DNA of 41,721 nucleotides, from the NCBI GenBank assembly GCA_031415055.1, contig JANOQZ010000041.1:1-41721 (forward strand), written 5' to 3'. A program made the position numbers and the translations under genes. Position 1 is the first letter of the stretch; every line of letters begins with the position of its first letter. This stretch comes from JANMOK01 sp031415055. Its GTDB lineage: Bacteria; Pseudomonadota; Alphaproteobacteria; Rhodobacterales; Rhodobacteraceae. The notes beneath the pieces were generated by a model, which worked only from the letters and a program-made list of their open reading frames with translations, searched no databases and had not been told where the DNA came from. Positions 1-8,825 of this stretch are shown in pieces.

Positions 1-40
1 CCGCACACAACGCCACACCGCCCTTGCCAGCGCGCCTAGG
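1..40 (-). pseudogene. Serine recombinase 3' fragment (copy A), cut by the window edge
   Basis: Read on the minus strand, this sliver encodes a peptide close to RAGKGGVAL. That is the same stretch that precedes the C-terminal helix-turn-helix of the intact small serine recombinase at 12177-12920. Fifteen bases (CGCCACACCGCCCTT) are identical to the intact gene. The homology stops near base 40, where an IS21 transposase remnant begins. Only the edge of the fragment is in the window, so its extent is unknown. It is the first of three truncated copies that recur at the borders of the cargo blocks. Confidence 0.5.
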
Positions 41-388
41 CCCGCAGCAGAAAGGCCCGACTGTGCGACAGGTTGATATGGCCACCTGCAGCTTGGTGCG
101 TTCCCCGTCAACGATGGCCCAGTCCTCGCTCCAGTCGAACTGGAAGGCTTCACCGCATAGGGGTCCAGCTTGATTGGCCGAGCCGCAACGGGGAGTGGCC
201 GGTCAATCGTGACCGAGCCGCAGATATTTGCGAATAGTATGCCGAGAAAGCCCGGTGCGCCTCGCGATCTCACGTATCGAAAGATCATCCCGCAACACCC
301 AGCGACGGATCACGCTCAAAAATGCAATGTCTATTACTCCATTTCCCTCTGCTGATGCAGCGAGAGAGAAAGTTGAAACATGGGTCAA
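41..388 (-). pseudogene. IS21-family transposase (istA) remnant, internally deleted
   Basis: The minus strand first encodes a helix-turn-helix of the IstA type (RRWVLRDDLSIREIARRTGL, then SRHTIRKYLR) at about 203-388. The linker residues IKLDPY follow in a shifted frame. Then, without the expected 80 or so residues, comes the start of the DDE catalytic domain (GEAFQFDWSEDW and GERTKLQVA) at about 65-155. The rest of the catalytic domain and the partner istB are absent. Frames shift several times, so no functional protein can be made. This is a dead insertion sequence at the left end of the carbohydrate cluster. Confidence 0.75.
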
Positions 389-437
389 ATCTCAATGGAA
401 ATTCCTGCCATACCCGGGTCACTTCTCAATGAAAATT
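382..437. repeat. Pair of 22-bp direct repeats, probable IS21 end repeats
   Basis: Two copies of GGGTCAnnTCTCAATGnAAATT lie at 382-403 and 416-437, differing at only three positions and offset by 34 bp. They sit just upstream of the istA remnant start. IS21-family elements carry short repeated transposase-binding sites near their ends, so these are probably the surviving terminal repeats of the element. A terminal dinucleotide and target duplication could not be identified. Confidence 0.5.
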
Positions 438-579
438 AGCAGACAATGGCAAGAAGGTTCCTCAGAAATTGCCAATTTGCACGTTGCCCAACGCGAGATT
501 GCGGGGTTGAGGTGGTTAGCGGAATTGCCTAACTACGCAGGCGCGGCCTGTTCAGGTCCGTGCCAGTCAAGGTGCTTGA

Positions 580-1620
580 ATGAAGGGCCGACCCACGATC
601 AAGGATGTGGCACGCATCGCCGGTGTCGGAACCAGCACAGTGACCCGCGTCGTTCAGGGACAGGGTTATGTGGCCAAGGAAACCCGCGTAGCGGTTGTTT
701 CCGCGATGGATCAGGTCGGCTATCAGGTGAATTCCCTGGCGCGCAGCCTCAAACAGCGCCGCAGCTATGTCATCGGGCATCTCCTGCGCTCGACGATCCC
801 GAACCCCTTCTACCTGATGGTGGCCCGCGGCGTGGAAGACGAGGCGAAGACACAGGGCTATACGGCGCTCACCTACAATGTTCAGGGTGCGGCCGAAGCA
901 GAGCGGCGCGGGATTGACACCTTTCTGAACTGGCGCGCTGATGCTTTGATCTTCACCACGGCAGTCGTGGCCGAGAACGTGGATTTCGCCTTTGCGCGCG
1001 GTGTCCCCGTCGTGCAGGTCGAGCGCCCCAAAAGCGTTCACGTGCCTGGTATCACGGTCGATAACTACACGGGCGCGTCTGCGGCGATGCAACACCTGAT
1101 CGCCCTGGGCCACCGTAGTATTGCCTATGTCGGAGGTCTACCTGCGGCGGAATTGGCAGGCTATGTGGAAATGGAACGCATCGGTGCCTATCGCAATGCA
1201 ATGGCGTCGATTGGCGGAATCTGCGAGGAATATTTTCTTGCAGGTTCCCGCTATCTGCTTGACGCCGAGAATTCGCTACGCCCGGGATATGATGCTGCGG
1301 TAAGGTTATTGTCATCGGGGCGGCGCCCTACCGCGATCCAGTGCGCCAACGACATCATTGCCGCCGGGGTACTGCAGGCGATCCACGAAACGGGCTTGAG
1401 AGTGCCCGAAGACATCTCGGTGATAGGGTTTGACGATACTTTGGGCAGCTACCTGACCCCGCAACTTACGACAGTGAGTTTACCTGCCTATGAACTTGGC
1501 CAGACGGCCGCCCGCATCGTCATTGACGCGGTCGAAGGCAGAATGCCCGAAGCGCCCACAAATTGTAGAATAGGCACTGCATTCGTGCTGCGCCATTCGA
1601 CCGCAGCACCGCCATTCTGA
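580..1620 (+). CDS. LacI-family transcriptional regulator of the carbohydrate cluster
   Basis: This 346-aa protein has the usual LacI layout. An N-terminal helix-turn-helix (residues 6-26, TIKDVARIAGVGTSTVTRVV) and hinge helix (around NSLARSLKQR) are followed by a periplasmic-binding-protein-like effector domain from about residue 60. That domain contains the family motif VIGFDDTLGSYLTPQLTTV near the C terminus. The start ATG follows AAGGTG. It lies 149 bp upstream of the ABC importer genes in the same direction, and a palindromic operator lies in that gap. It is therefore the likely local regulator of 1770-7762, probably a repressor relieved by the imported sugar or a derivative. Family assignment is firm; the effector is unknown. 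Confidence 0.93.
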   Translation: MKGRPTIKDVARIAGVGTSTVTRVVQGQGYVAKETRVAVVSAMDQVGYQVNSLARSLKQRRSYVIGHLLRSTIPNPFYLMVARGVEDEAKTQGYTALTYNVQGAAEAERRGIDTFLNWRADALIFTTAVVAENVDFAFARGVPVVQVERPKSVHVPGITVDNYTGASAAMQHLIALGHRSIAYVGGLPAAELAGYVEMERIGAYRNAMASIGGICEEYFLAGSRYLLDAENSLRPGYDAAVRLLSSGRRPTAIQCANDIIAAGVLQAIHETGLRVPEDISVIGFDDTLGSYLTPQLTTVSLPAYELGQTAARIVIDAVEGRMPEAPTNCRIGTAFVLRHSTAAPPF

Positions 1621-1666
1621 GGGCCAAAACCGCCTTACACGATCGCAGCATTTCCAAGCAAGATTG

Positions 1667-1706
1667 TTGACAGCTTTTTAACGGCAGGTTTATGGTAACG
1701 TTGCCA
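1667..1706 (+). promoter_or_regulatory. Sigma70-type promoter overlapped by a LacI-type operator
   Basis: TTGACA at 1667-1672 and TATGGT at 1691-1696 are separated by 18 bp, a plausible -35/-10 pair. The near-perfect palindrome TGGTAACGTTGCCA at 1693-1706, with a central CG and one mismatch between arms, overlaps the -10 box. This matches the general form of LacI-family operators and suggests repression by steric block. The substrate-binding-protein gene starts 64 bp downstream. Confidence 0.6.
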
Positions 1707-1769
1707 CATGGTGAGTCGCTATGAACCGGCCACCTCAGAAAACCAAAACAAACGCTGAACGGAGGAGAG

Positions 1770-2993
1770 ATGAGAAAACTTTCAATGCTTGCCATGGCAA
1801 GCGGACTTGCCCTGGCGGCAAGCGGTGTATTGGCACAGCAAGTTGAACTGCGTGTGTGGGACACGTTCACCGAAACGACCGAAGGCATGGATGCGATGGT
1901 CGGGGCCTTTGAGGCCGCGAACCCCGATATTGATGTCGTGCGCGATGTGCAGTCGGTCGATGACATGCGTGCCATAATCCAGACGGCGCTGAATTCCGGC
2001 ACCGGACCGGATGTGGTTTATTACGACACAGGTCCCGGTTTCGCGGGTGTGTTGGCCGAAGCGGGGCTGCTGCGTCCGCTGGACGATTTTTATGCCAGCG
2101 GTGCGCTGGATGCGGTCTATCCTTGGACCAAAGAACGCTCGACCTTTGGCGGCAAGGTTTATGGCGTCGGCAACCAGCTCGAGTTTGTCGCCGTGTACTA
2201 CAACGCCGATCTGTTCGCCGAACTGGGCCTGACCGCGCCCACGACCTACGAAGAGTTTCTGACAGTCAGCGAGGCGCTGAAAACGGCGGGTGTGGTTCCG
2301 GTGGCCTTTGGCAACGCAGCGGGCTGGCCGGCTTTCCACAACTTCAGCCTATATGCCAACAACTTCATCCCGCAAGACAAGCTCGAAGCGATGATCGCGG
2401 GCACCGAATCCTGGGAAGCGCCCGAAGTCGTCGCGGCCATTCAGGCAATGTTCGTCGATATGAATGCGGCGGGTTACCTGAACCCTTCGGTCAACGCTGT
2501 GGCCTATGACGATGCGAATATCCTGTTTTCATCGGGCATGGCCGGCATGACAATGACCGGAAGCTGGATGATCCGCGGCTTCAAGGACACGACCTTCCAG
2601 ACCAATTCGTTCTTCCTTCCCGCCCCGGCAGGCGGCACCACGCTGCCCCCGGCCGGCCTTGGTTCGGGTTATTTCATTACCTCGGCCTCGGCAAATGTCG
2701 AAGCGGCGGAGCGGTTTCTGACGTTCCTGTATGACCCGGCAAACGCCAGTTACTGGGTCGAACAGATGTCGGTGATCCCGCCCTATGACGTGGACACGTC
2801 ATCACTTGAAGTCTCGCCATTGCTGGCCCAGACGATGGAGGCTTTGTCCACCATGCAGATGGGCTACAACATCGACGTGCTGACGCCCGAGGCGTTCAAC
2901 ACCACGATGCTGGACGGGTTCCAGGCGGTGTTGGCGGGCGACCGCACGGCTGCGGAGCAGGCTGCGGCTATGCAGGCATCCGTGGCGCAATAA
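1770..2993 (+). CDS. Carbohydrate ABC transporter substrate-binding protein
   Basis: This 407-aa protein has an N-terminal Sec signal peptide (residues 1-22, cleavage after VLA) followed by a type-1 extracellular solute-binding fold of the sugar class (VELRVWDTF at the start of the mature protein, later GTGPDVVYYDTGPG and the region AGMTMTGSWMIRGF). It should act in the periplasm, delivering a sugar or polyol to the two permeases encoded next. A strong Shine-Dalgarno (GGAGGAG) precedes the ATG. It is the first gene after the LacI-type operator. The exact ligand cannot be read from the sequence. Confidence 0.92.
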   Translation: MRKLSMLAMASGLALAASGVLAQQVELRVWDTFTETTEGMDAMVGAFEAANPDIDVVRDVQSVDDMRAIIQTALNSGTGPDVVYYDTGPGFAGVLAEAGLLRPLDDFYASGALDAVYPWTKERSTFGGKVYGVGNQLEFVAVYYNADLFAELGLTAPTTYEEFLTVSEALKTAGVVPVAFGNAAGWPAFHNFSLYANNFIPQDKLEAMIAGTESWEAPEVVAAIQAMFVDMNAAGYLNPSVNAVAYDDANILFSSGMAGMTMTGSWMIRGFKDTTFQTNSFFLPAPAGGTTLPPAGLGSGYFITSASANVEAAERFLTFLYDPANASYWVEQMSVIPPYDVDTSSLEVSPLLAQTMEALSTMQMGYNIDVLTPEAFNTTMLDGFQAVLAGDRTAAEQAAAMQASVAQ

Positions 2994-3068
2994 GCGTACC
3001 GGCGCAGGGCGGGCCGCGCAGCCTGCCCTGTATCGCCACCAACGCTGCGTTCAAGCGAAAGAACAGTC

Positions 3069-3956
3069 ATGGCCACCTCACGCATCGCGGCACGGCAACG
3101 CGCCGGTTTCTGGTTCGTTTTGCCTGCCTTTCTGATCTATCTCGTCTTTTTCGGCGTCCCGTTCGTCGCCACGATCTGGCTCAGCTTCACCGAATGGAAC
3201 GGGGTTGGCCAACCGGCTTTTACCGGGGCCGGGAATTACCTGCGTCTGTCCGGCGATACAGCGATGTGGGCCGCGCTTGGCAATAACGTCATCTGGGTCG
3301 TGATCGGCACAGTGGTTCCGGTGTTCATCGGCCTCATCATCGCTGTGATGCTCTGGTCGGATGCGCGCGGGTCGATGACCTATCGCACGATATACTTTCT
3401 GCCGGTGGTGCTGTCGCCGGTAGTGATCGGGATCATTTGGGGATGGATTTACAACCCGCTGTTCGGCCTGCTGAATACCAGCCTGCGCGCGGTCGGATTT
3501 GGCAACTTTGCGATCGGCTGGCTGGGCGAAAGTGAAACAGCACTTTACGCCGTCCTTGTCACCGCGATCTGGTCCTACCTCGGCTTTTGCATCGTCGTGC
3601 TGTTCGCCGGGCTGCAAAAGGTTGACCCTGAACTTGTGGGCGCGGCCCGGATCGACGGCGCGAATGCCCGGCAGCGGTTTCGCCACGTCATCGTCCCGCA
3701 GATTCGTCCCGTCCTGACCATGGTCATCGTCTACACGGTGATCGGCGGCTTTAACGTCTTTGACGTGGTCTGGGTGATGACCAGCGGCGGCCCGAACAAC
3801 GCCAGCGAGGTGATCGCGACCTACACCTATGAAATCGCCTTTCGCGGCAACGAGTATGGCTATGGCGCTACCCTTTCAATGGTGATGTCGGTCCTGTCGC
3901 TAATCGCCGCCTGGATCACGATGCGAATGCGCGCCAGCGACGAGGGCGCAAGATGA
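3069..3956 (+). CDS. Carbohydrate ABC transporter permease, MalF/UgpA type
   Basis: This 295-aa inner-membrane protein has about six hydrophobic segments. The first spans residues 14-40 (FWFVLPAFLIYLVFFGVPFV). The cytoplasmic EAA loop that docks the ATPase is at about residues 188-205 (ELVGAARIDGANARQRF). It belongs to the binding-protein-dependent sugar permease family. Its stop overlaps the start of the second permease by 4 bases, indicating translational coupling and a heterodimeric channel. It lies 75 bp after the substrate-binding protein in the same operon. Confidence 0.93.
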   Translation: MATSRIAARQRAGFWFVLPAFLIYLVFFGVPFVATIWLSFTEWNGVGQPAFTGAGNYLRLSGDTAMWAALGNNVIWVVIGTVVPVFIGLIIAVMLWSDARGSMTYRTIYFLPVVLSPVVIGIIWGWIYNPLFGLLNTSLRAVGFGNFAIGWLGESETALYAVLVTAIWSYLGFCIVVLFAGLQKVDPELVGAARIDGANARQRFRHVIVPQIRPVLTMVIVYTVIGGFNVFDVVWVMTSGGPNNASEVIATYTYEIAFRGNEYGYGATLSMVMSVLSLIAAWITMRMRASDEGAR

Positions 3957-4789
3957 TCGCGCCGCATGCCTCGCGCCGCGTCCGGCTGTGGTTACGCCAT
4001 GCCGTGCTGATCCTGTTCGCCTTTCTCGCCTTTTATCCCATCGTCGTGATGTGGATCACGGCGCTTCGCCCCTCGAACGAGGTGATGCAGAACCCTTTCG
4101 GCCTGCCGACCGGGATATTCCTCGACAATATCGTGAATGCCTGGGTAAAGGGCCGCTTCGGCAATTACTTCATCAACTCCGTCATCATCACGGTCCCCAC
4201 CGTGATCGGCGTGGTGGTATTGTCAGCACTTGCGGGCTACGGCATTGCGCGGTTCCGCTTTCGGGGGCGGATGCTGATTTTCTACACGATGCTTCTGGGT
4301 CTCACGATCCCGTTCCAGTCGGTGATGATACCGCTCTATTACCAACTTCTCGCAATGGGTCTGTTGGGCAGTTACCTTGCTGTGATCCTGCCGTCGATTG
4401 CGTTCGGACTGCCCTTTGGCATCTTTCTGATGCAATCCTTCTTCGAAGATCTGCCGCATGAATTGACCGAGGCCGCTCGTGTCGATGGTTGCAGCGAGTT
4501 CCGGATATTTCGATCCGTCATGCTGCCGTTGGCCCGGCCTGCAATTTCTACTCTGATCGTGTTTCAGTTCATGCGCACATGGAACGAATTCCTGATGCCG
4601 TTGCTATATCTGCAGGACGAGGCGCGGCGACCGATCCCCCTTGGCCTCATGTTCTTTCAGGGTGCCTATACCCGCGACATCGGGCTGATCGCCGCCGGCG
4701 TGTCGCTGTCCACCATTCCCGTCATCATCGTCTACCTGATCTTCCAGCGCCAGTTCGTCAAAGGGCTTACCGCCGGGGCCGTCAAATAG
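3953..4789 (+). CDS. Carbohydrate ABC transporter permease, MalG/UgpE type
   Basis: This 278-aa membrane protein is the second half of the sugar channel. It has an N-terminal membrane helix at about residues 15-36, several further helices, and an EAA loop at about residues 169-190 (HELTEAARVDGCSEFRIF). The C terminus ends in the short FVKGLTAGAVK tail typical of the MalG/UgpE group. It overlaps the upstream permease by 4 bases and is followed after 10 bases by the dehydrogenase gene, so transport and catabolism are co-transcribed. Confidence 0.93.
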   Translation: MIAPHASRRVRLWLRHAVLILFAFLAFYPIVVMWITALRPSNEVMQNPFGLPTGIFLDNIVNAWVKGRFGNYFINSVIITVPTVIGVVVLSALAGYGIARFRFRGRMLIFYTMLLGLTIPFQSVMIPLYYQLLAMGLLGSYLAVILPSIAFGLPFGIFLMQSFFEDLPHELTEAARVDGCSEFRIFRSVMLPLARPAISTLIVFQFMRTWNEFLMPLLYLQDEARRPIPLGLMFFQGAYTRDIGLIAAGVSLSTIPVIIVYLIFQRQFVKGLTAGAVK

Positions 4790-4799
4790 GAAACTCGAA

Positions 4800-5882
4800 A
4801 TGAACGAACGCGCCACCCTGTCCGCGCCAAATCCGGCTTATCACTTGGTCGTTGAAAGCCCCGGCAAACTGGGCTGTGACTATTACACTCCGCCCGCGCT
4901 GGCGGCAGGCGAGGTGCGGATTGCGACGCTGTATTCCGGCATCTCCGCGGGCACGGAAATGACCGCCTTTTCCGGGTCCAACCCGTTCCTGAACAAGCGC
5001 TGGGACACCGCCACGCGGCTGTTCCAGCCCGAGGTGGCAAGTTGGACTTATCCAATGCCTGCGATGGGGTACGAAGAAGTGGGGCAGGTGGTCGAGGTCG
5101 GCCCGGGCGTGACCAAACTTACGCCCGGCCAGATCGTCTGGGGCACGTGGCGGCACCGCAGTGAACATATTGCAACCGAAGACTGGGCCGCGGCCCGCAT
5201 ACTGGCAGATGGCGTCGATCCCCGCCTTGGCATCTTTTCCCAGATCGGCGCGATTGCGCTGAACGCAATTCTGGATGCCGGGATCAGGCTGGGCGAATAC
5301 GTCGCGATCTTTGGCCAAGGCGTGCCGGGGTTGATGGTGACTCAACTGGCCAAGCTGAACGGGGCCACGGTGATTGCGGTGGACCGATTGCAAAGCCGAC
5401 TTGATCTGGCAACCTCGATGGGCGCGGATCATGTGATCGACGCCAGCGCCGAGGATGCGGCGACCAGGATCAAAGAGATCACGGGTGGGCGCGGGGCGGA
5501 TGTCGCTATTGAAATAACTGGCGCCTATCCGGCGCTTCACGCGGCCATCCGGTCTGTCGCCTACAACAGCCGCGTAGTGGTCTGCGGATTCTTTCAGGGC
5601 GACGGACGCGGGTTGTATCTGGGCGAGGAATTCCACCACAACCGCGTCAACCTTGTCTGCTCGCAGATCAGCGGCATCAGCCCCGCGCTTGACCATCGCT
5701 GGGACCGCACCCGTCTGGACCAGACGATCATGAGCCTCATCGCAGCGGGCAAGGTCGATTTCGGTAGGCTCATTACCCATACCTACAAGGCGACCGAGGC
5801 GCAGACTGCTTTTGATCTGTTGCGCGACAGGCCCGGCGATTGCTTGCAAGTCATCCTCGATTTCACGGAGCCACAGCCATGA
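4800..5882 (+). CDS. MDR-superfamily (zinc-type alcohol) dehydrogenase lacking the usual zinc cysteine
   Basis: This 360-aa oxidoreductase has a GroES-like N-terminal domain and a Rossmann fold with the dinucleotide motif at residues 171-178 (FGQGVPGL) followed by an acidic residue in VIAVDR, consistent with NAD binding. Where classical zinc alcohol dehydrogenases have CGxCGTD, this protein has SGISAGTE (residues 46-53), so the catalytic zinc cysteine is missing. Related MDR proteins with GISAGTE occur in sugar and polyol gene clusters. It probably oxidises the imported sugar, polyol or a derivative, but substrate and metal use are inferred. Its stop overlaps the next gene by 4 bases. Confidence 0.85.
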   Translation: MNERATLSAPNPAYHLVVESPGKLGCDYYTPPALAAGEVRIATLYSGISAGTEMTAFSGSNPFLNKRWDTATRLFQPEVASWTYPMPAMGYEEVGQVVEVGPGVTKLTPGQIVWGTWRHRSEHIATEDWAAARILADGVDPRLGIFSQIGAIALNAILDAGIRLGEYVAIFGQGVPGLMVTQLAKLNGATVIAVDRLQSRLDLATSMGADHVIDASAEDAATRIKEITGGRGADVAIEITGAYPALHAAIRSVAYNSRVVVCGFFQGDGRGLYLGEEFHHNRVNLVCSQISGISPALDHRWDRTRLDQTIMSLIAAGKVDFGRLITHTYKATEAQTAFDLLRDRPGDCLQVILDFTEPQP

Positions 5883-6682
5883 CCATCAAGTTCGCCGTTC
5901 AGGAAAACCTGATCCCGGGCGACAGCCTGACTGACAAGTGGGCGCTGGTACGCGCCATCGGCTATGACGGGATCGAACTGCGCGGTAGTGCTGGCATGTC
6001 CGACCGTTTACCCGAACTCGTGGCCGCAGCCCGCGCAGGCGTGGTAATGCCGTCGATCTGCGTGATTTCAGACCGGTTCATCGGCGATTTCGACGTCATC
6101 CGCCGGGCCGAGGCGCTGGCTGCAATGCAAGAGCTTTGCGATGTTGCAGGGGAAATCGGGGCCAAGGGTGTCGTTACTCCGGCGTCCTACGGGATGCATT
6201 CCAACCGCCTGCCGCCCTTTACCGCGCCGCGCACGGCGCAAGAGGATCGCACGATCCTGATCGACATGCTGGGCCAGCTTGGCAATCACGCCGCCACACG
6301 CGGCGTCTCGGTCTGGCTGGAACCGCTGAACCGCTATGAAGATCACATGGTCAATACGCTGGCCCAAGGCACCAGCCTGTGCCGCGCCGTCGGCCTGCAA
6401 TCGGTCAAGCTGATGGCGGATCTGTTCCACATGAACATCGAAGAGGCCGATATTGGCGCGTCGCTGCGCGCGGCGGGCAATCTGGTGGCACATGTGCATC
6501 TGGCCGACAATCACCGGGTCGAGCCGGGACTGGGGCATACTGACTTTGCCGCAGCGTTCCGCGCGTTGGCGGATATCGGGTTTGACGGCTTTGGTGCCAT
6601 TGAATGCCGGTTCGAACAATCACCTGACATAGCGATGCAAAGCGCCTTTGCGGCCCTCAACCGCGCATTGAAACTGGGGTAA
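5879..6682 (+). CDS. Sugar phosphate isomerase/epimerase family protein (TIM barrel)
   Basis: This 267-aa protein belongs to the xylose-isomerase-like TIM-barrel family. The typical metal-site residues lie in order: Glu in VWLEPLNRYEDH, Asp and His in MADLFHMN, His in AHVHLADNHR, and Glu in GAIECRF. The start at 5879 is preferred over an upstream in-frame codon because ATGA overlaps the dehydrogenase stop. It likely isomerises or epimerises the product of the adjacent dehydrogenase. Relatives include IolE, IolI and hydroxypyruvate isomerases, but none can be chosen from sequence alone. Confidence 0.87.
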   Translation: MTIKFAVQENLIPGDSLTDKWALVRAIGYDGIELRGSAGMSDRLPELVAAARAGVVMPSICVISDRFIGDFDVIRRAEALAAMQELCDVAGEIGAKGVVTPASYGMHSNRLPPFTAPRTAQEDRTILIDMLGQLGNHAATRGVSVWLEPLNRYEDHMVNTLAQGTSLCRAVGLQSVKLMADLFHMNIEEADIGASLRAAGNLVAHVHLADNHRVEPGLGHTDFAAAFRALADIGFDGFGAIECRFEQSPDIAMQSAFAALNRALKLG

Positions 6683-6685
6683 ATC

Positions 6686-7762
6686 ATGTCTGATGTCCGT
6701 CTGTCTCATGTGGAAAAATCCTTCGGTGCCCATTCAGTCATCAAGGATGTGAACCTCGATATCGCCTCGCAGGAATTCGCGGTGATGGTCGGTCCGTCCG
6801 GCTGCGGAAAATCCACCCTGCTGCGGATCGTGGCGGGGCTGGAGGATGTCACCTCGGGCCATATCCATATCGACGGCAAGGACGTGACCGGGCTGGAGCC
6901 GGTGGACCGGGGCATTTCCATGGTGTTCCAGTCCTATGCGCTTTACCCGCATATGACCGTCGCCGAAAACATGACTTTTGGTCTCCGCGTCTCGGGCGTA
7001 GCCCCGGCCGAGATTGCGCGCAGGCTGAAGTCGGCCGCCGAGACGCTGCAATTGAACCAGTATCTTGACCGTAAGCCTTCGCAATTGTCCGGTGGGCAAC
7101 GGCAGCGGGTCGCAATTGGTCGGTCCATTGTGCGCGATCCCAAGGTGTTTCTGTTCGACGAACCGTTGTCAAACCTTGATGCCGAACTGCGTGTTCATAT
7201 GCGGCTGGAACTCGCCCGTCTGCATCGGCAGCTTGGCTCAACCATGATTTATGTGACCCATGATCAGGTCGAGGCGATGACCTTGGCCGACAAGATCGTC
7301 GTGCTGCAAGGCGGCCATGTGGAACAGGTCGGCGCACCTCTGACACTGTTCGATGACCCCGCTAACATGTTCGTCGCCGGGTTTATCGGGTCGCCCCGGA
7401 TGAATTTCCTGCCTGCCCGGGTCGTCCACGGCAACGGTCGCAAATTGGCGATCGACGAAGATGACACGATGTCCGTGACGGTGCCACAGCTGCGCGTGCC
7501 GCTATCGGAAGGGACAACGGTCACGTTGGGCATACGACCGCAACATTTGCGGCTGGCGTCGGATGGCGTATTACGATTGCGCCCGGATATGGTCGAACAT
7601 TTGGGCGATGTCGGATACCTTTACGGACAAACGCCCGCCGGCACACCCTTGGTGGCGCAAATTACGGATCGCATCGCAATTGCACCTCAGCACGAAGTCA
7701 GGCTGGACTTTGATCCGGTGGCGGCTTTTGTTTTCGCTAGCGATGGCAGCCGTCTGAGGTAG
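6686..7762 (+). CDS. Sugar ABC transporter ATP-binding protein (MalK/UgpC type)
   Basis: This 358-aa cytoplasmic ATPase powers the importer encoded upstream. Walker A is at residues 36-44 (GPSGCGKST), the ABC signature LSGGQ at 134-138, Walker B VFLFDEP at 154-160, and the switch histidine in YVTHDQVEAMTLAD. A C-terminal TOBE-like regulatory domain covers about residues 240-358 (LGIRPQHLRLA). It is the last gene of the cluster, 3 bases after the isomerase stop. MalK/UgpC ATPases can sometimes serve several sugar importers, but operon position ties this one to the local permeases. Confidence 0.95.
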   Translation: MSDVRLSHVEKSFGAHSVIKDVNLDIASQEFAVMVGPSGCGKSTLLRIVAGLEDVTSGHIHIDGKDVTGLEPVDRGISMVFQSYALYPHMTVAENMTFGLRVSGVAPAEIARRLKSAAETLQLNQYLDRKPSQLSGGQRQRVAIGRSIVRDPKVFLFDEPLSNLDAELRVHMRLELARLHRQLGSTMIYVTHDQVEAMTLADKIVVLQGGHVEQVGAPLTLFDDPANMFVAGFIGSPRMNFLPARVVHGNGRKLAIDEDDTMSVTVPQLRVPLSEGTTVTLGIRPQHLRLASDGVLRLRPDMVEHLGDVGYLYGQTPAGTPLVAQITDRIAIAPQHEVRLDFDPVAAFVFASDGSRLR

Positions 7763-8825
7763 GGGCACAGGTCGCCGATTGATACGGAATATTCGGTCGG
7801 CTCGACGCTGGACCGTCTGCCTTCAACGCATTGAGATTGGTATGAAGTGATTGCCCAGCGGAGCGATTCTGGCTCATCTTGCCCCACCTCCCTGCGTGCA
7901 AAGTCGTTTGCCATGGTCGGCAGATCGAAACGGATGGATTTGCATCATGCGTGCGGCAACCGCCCCAACAAATTCTCCACATTGGACACCCACCACCTCC
8001 CTCCTCGCCTGTCAGCGTCCCGCGTGCATTCAACTCGACCGCAATTGCCCTGAGCGACACATGCCCTGCAGCCCTGATATCTGCCACCACCGGCGCAAGG
8101 TCCGCCGCATGGGCGCAGCATTGGCTGCCACGACCTCCCTGAGCGCCAAAAGCACTTTCGGACGTTGTGACCACGTTGACGAGGTCAGCCTGAGTTTGTT
8201 TTTTTGCATCATCGGTCATCGACCTCTCATCTCGGTGATCAATGATTGCATTGGGTGGTGGCATTAGACGTTTCGGTAGGACTTTGCGCAGCGGCGTCCG
8301 ACCAGTCCTACGACGCTGCCGCCGTTCCCCCTTTGAGGATTTCATTTTTTACAAAGCGTTTTTGCTTGGGGGTACGCACTTAGTCAATTTCGACTCGGTG
8401 CGTGGATGGGAAATTCTAGACTACTTATTCAACAAAGCGATCTTGTGTTCAAAGTTGAACGATGCAAGTCTTGGACAGAAATTGGCGGGCTTCCTTTTGC
8501 CCCGCCGGTTCCCCCACCCGAAACCGAATAAGTGTTTTCGGTTATTGGTCCTAATTCGATACTGATAGAATCAGAATGCGGCGGTTTCGGGTCGCGATCT
8601 GGTCTGCTTTGCGATGGTGGCAACGGCATCCGTGCGGTTTGGTCTCTGATCCGAGCGCGTTTAAACCCAGAATTTCAGGCCTAGGTTGATAAAATCGTTC
8701 GATAGGCCGTGGCCGACGATATCGCACACAGCCACCGAGGTGTTCGTGATTCCTTACGCTGCAAAGGGTCTAATCTAAGGTGGGTCATTCGTTAATCACG
8801 TTGCGTGCAAAGTGATTAGGCTCGG
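7763..8825. other. 1.06-kb non-coding scar region holding a decayed recombinase fragment
   Basis: No convincing intact gene is visible here. The only recognisable part is the recombinase 3' fragment at 7945-8160 (separate entry). Open frames at 8242-8565 (plus) and 8160-8345 (minus) have no family motif and no good ribosome-binding site. From 8340 on the DNA is more AT-rich than its neighbours and carries small hairpins, for example 8484-8506 and 8522-8543, neither followed by a T run. It looks like a junction left by several insertions and deletions. Confidence 0.6.
7945..8160 (-). pseudogene. Serine recombinase 3' fragment (copy B), frameshifted
   Basis: The minus strand encodes ALREVVAANAA, ADLAPVVADIRAAGHVSLRAI, AVELNARGTLT and SNVENLLGRL in successive frames. 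These match, in order, the C-terminal 70 or so residues of the intact recombinase at 12177-12920. At least two frameshifts separate the pieces and the catalytic domain is absent, so this is a dead fragment. It lies just downstream of the sugar cluster, in the same orientation as the other copies. Confidence 0.8.

Noticed and set aside
228..917. Plus-strand open frame overlapping the LacI gene
   Set aside because: It runs through the IS21 remnant and the LacI gene in another frame, has no family motif and no ribosome-binding site.
8484..8506. Inverted repeat GGCGGGC / GCCCCGCC as a terminator
   Set aside because: No T run follows on either strand and no gene ends nearby, so it is not a supported terminator.
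8242..8565. Plus-strand open frame of 107 residues in the scar region
   Set aside because: Basic, low-complexity N terminus without recognisable domain, no Shine-Dalgarno and no neighbours in the same direction.
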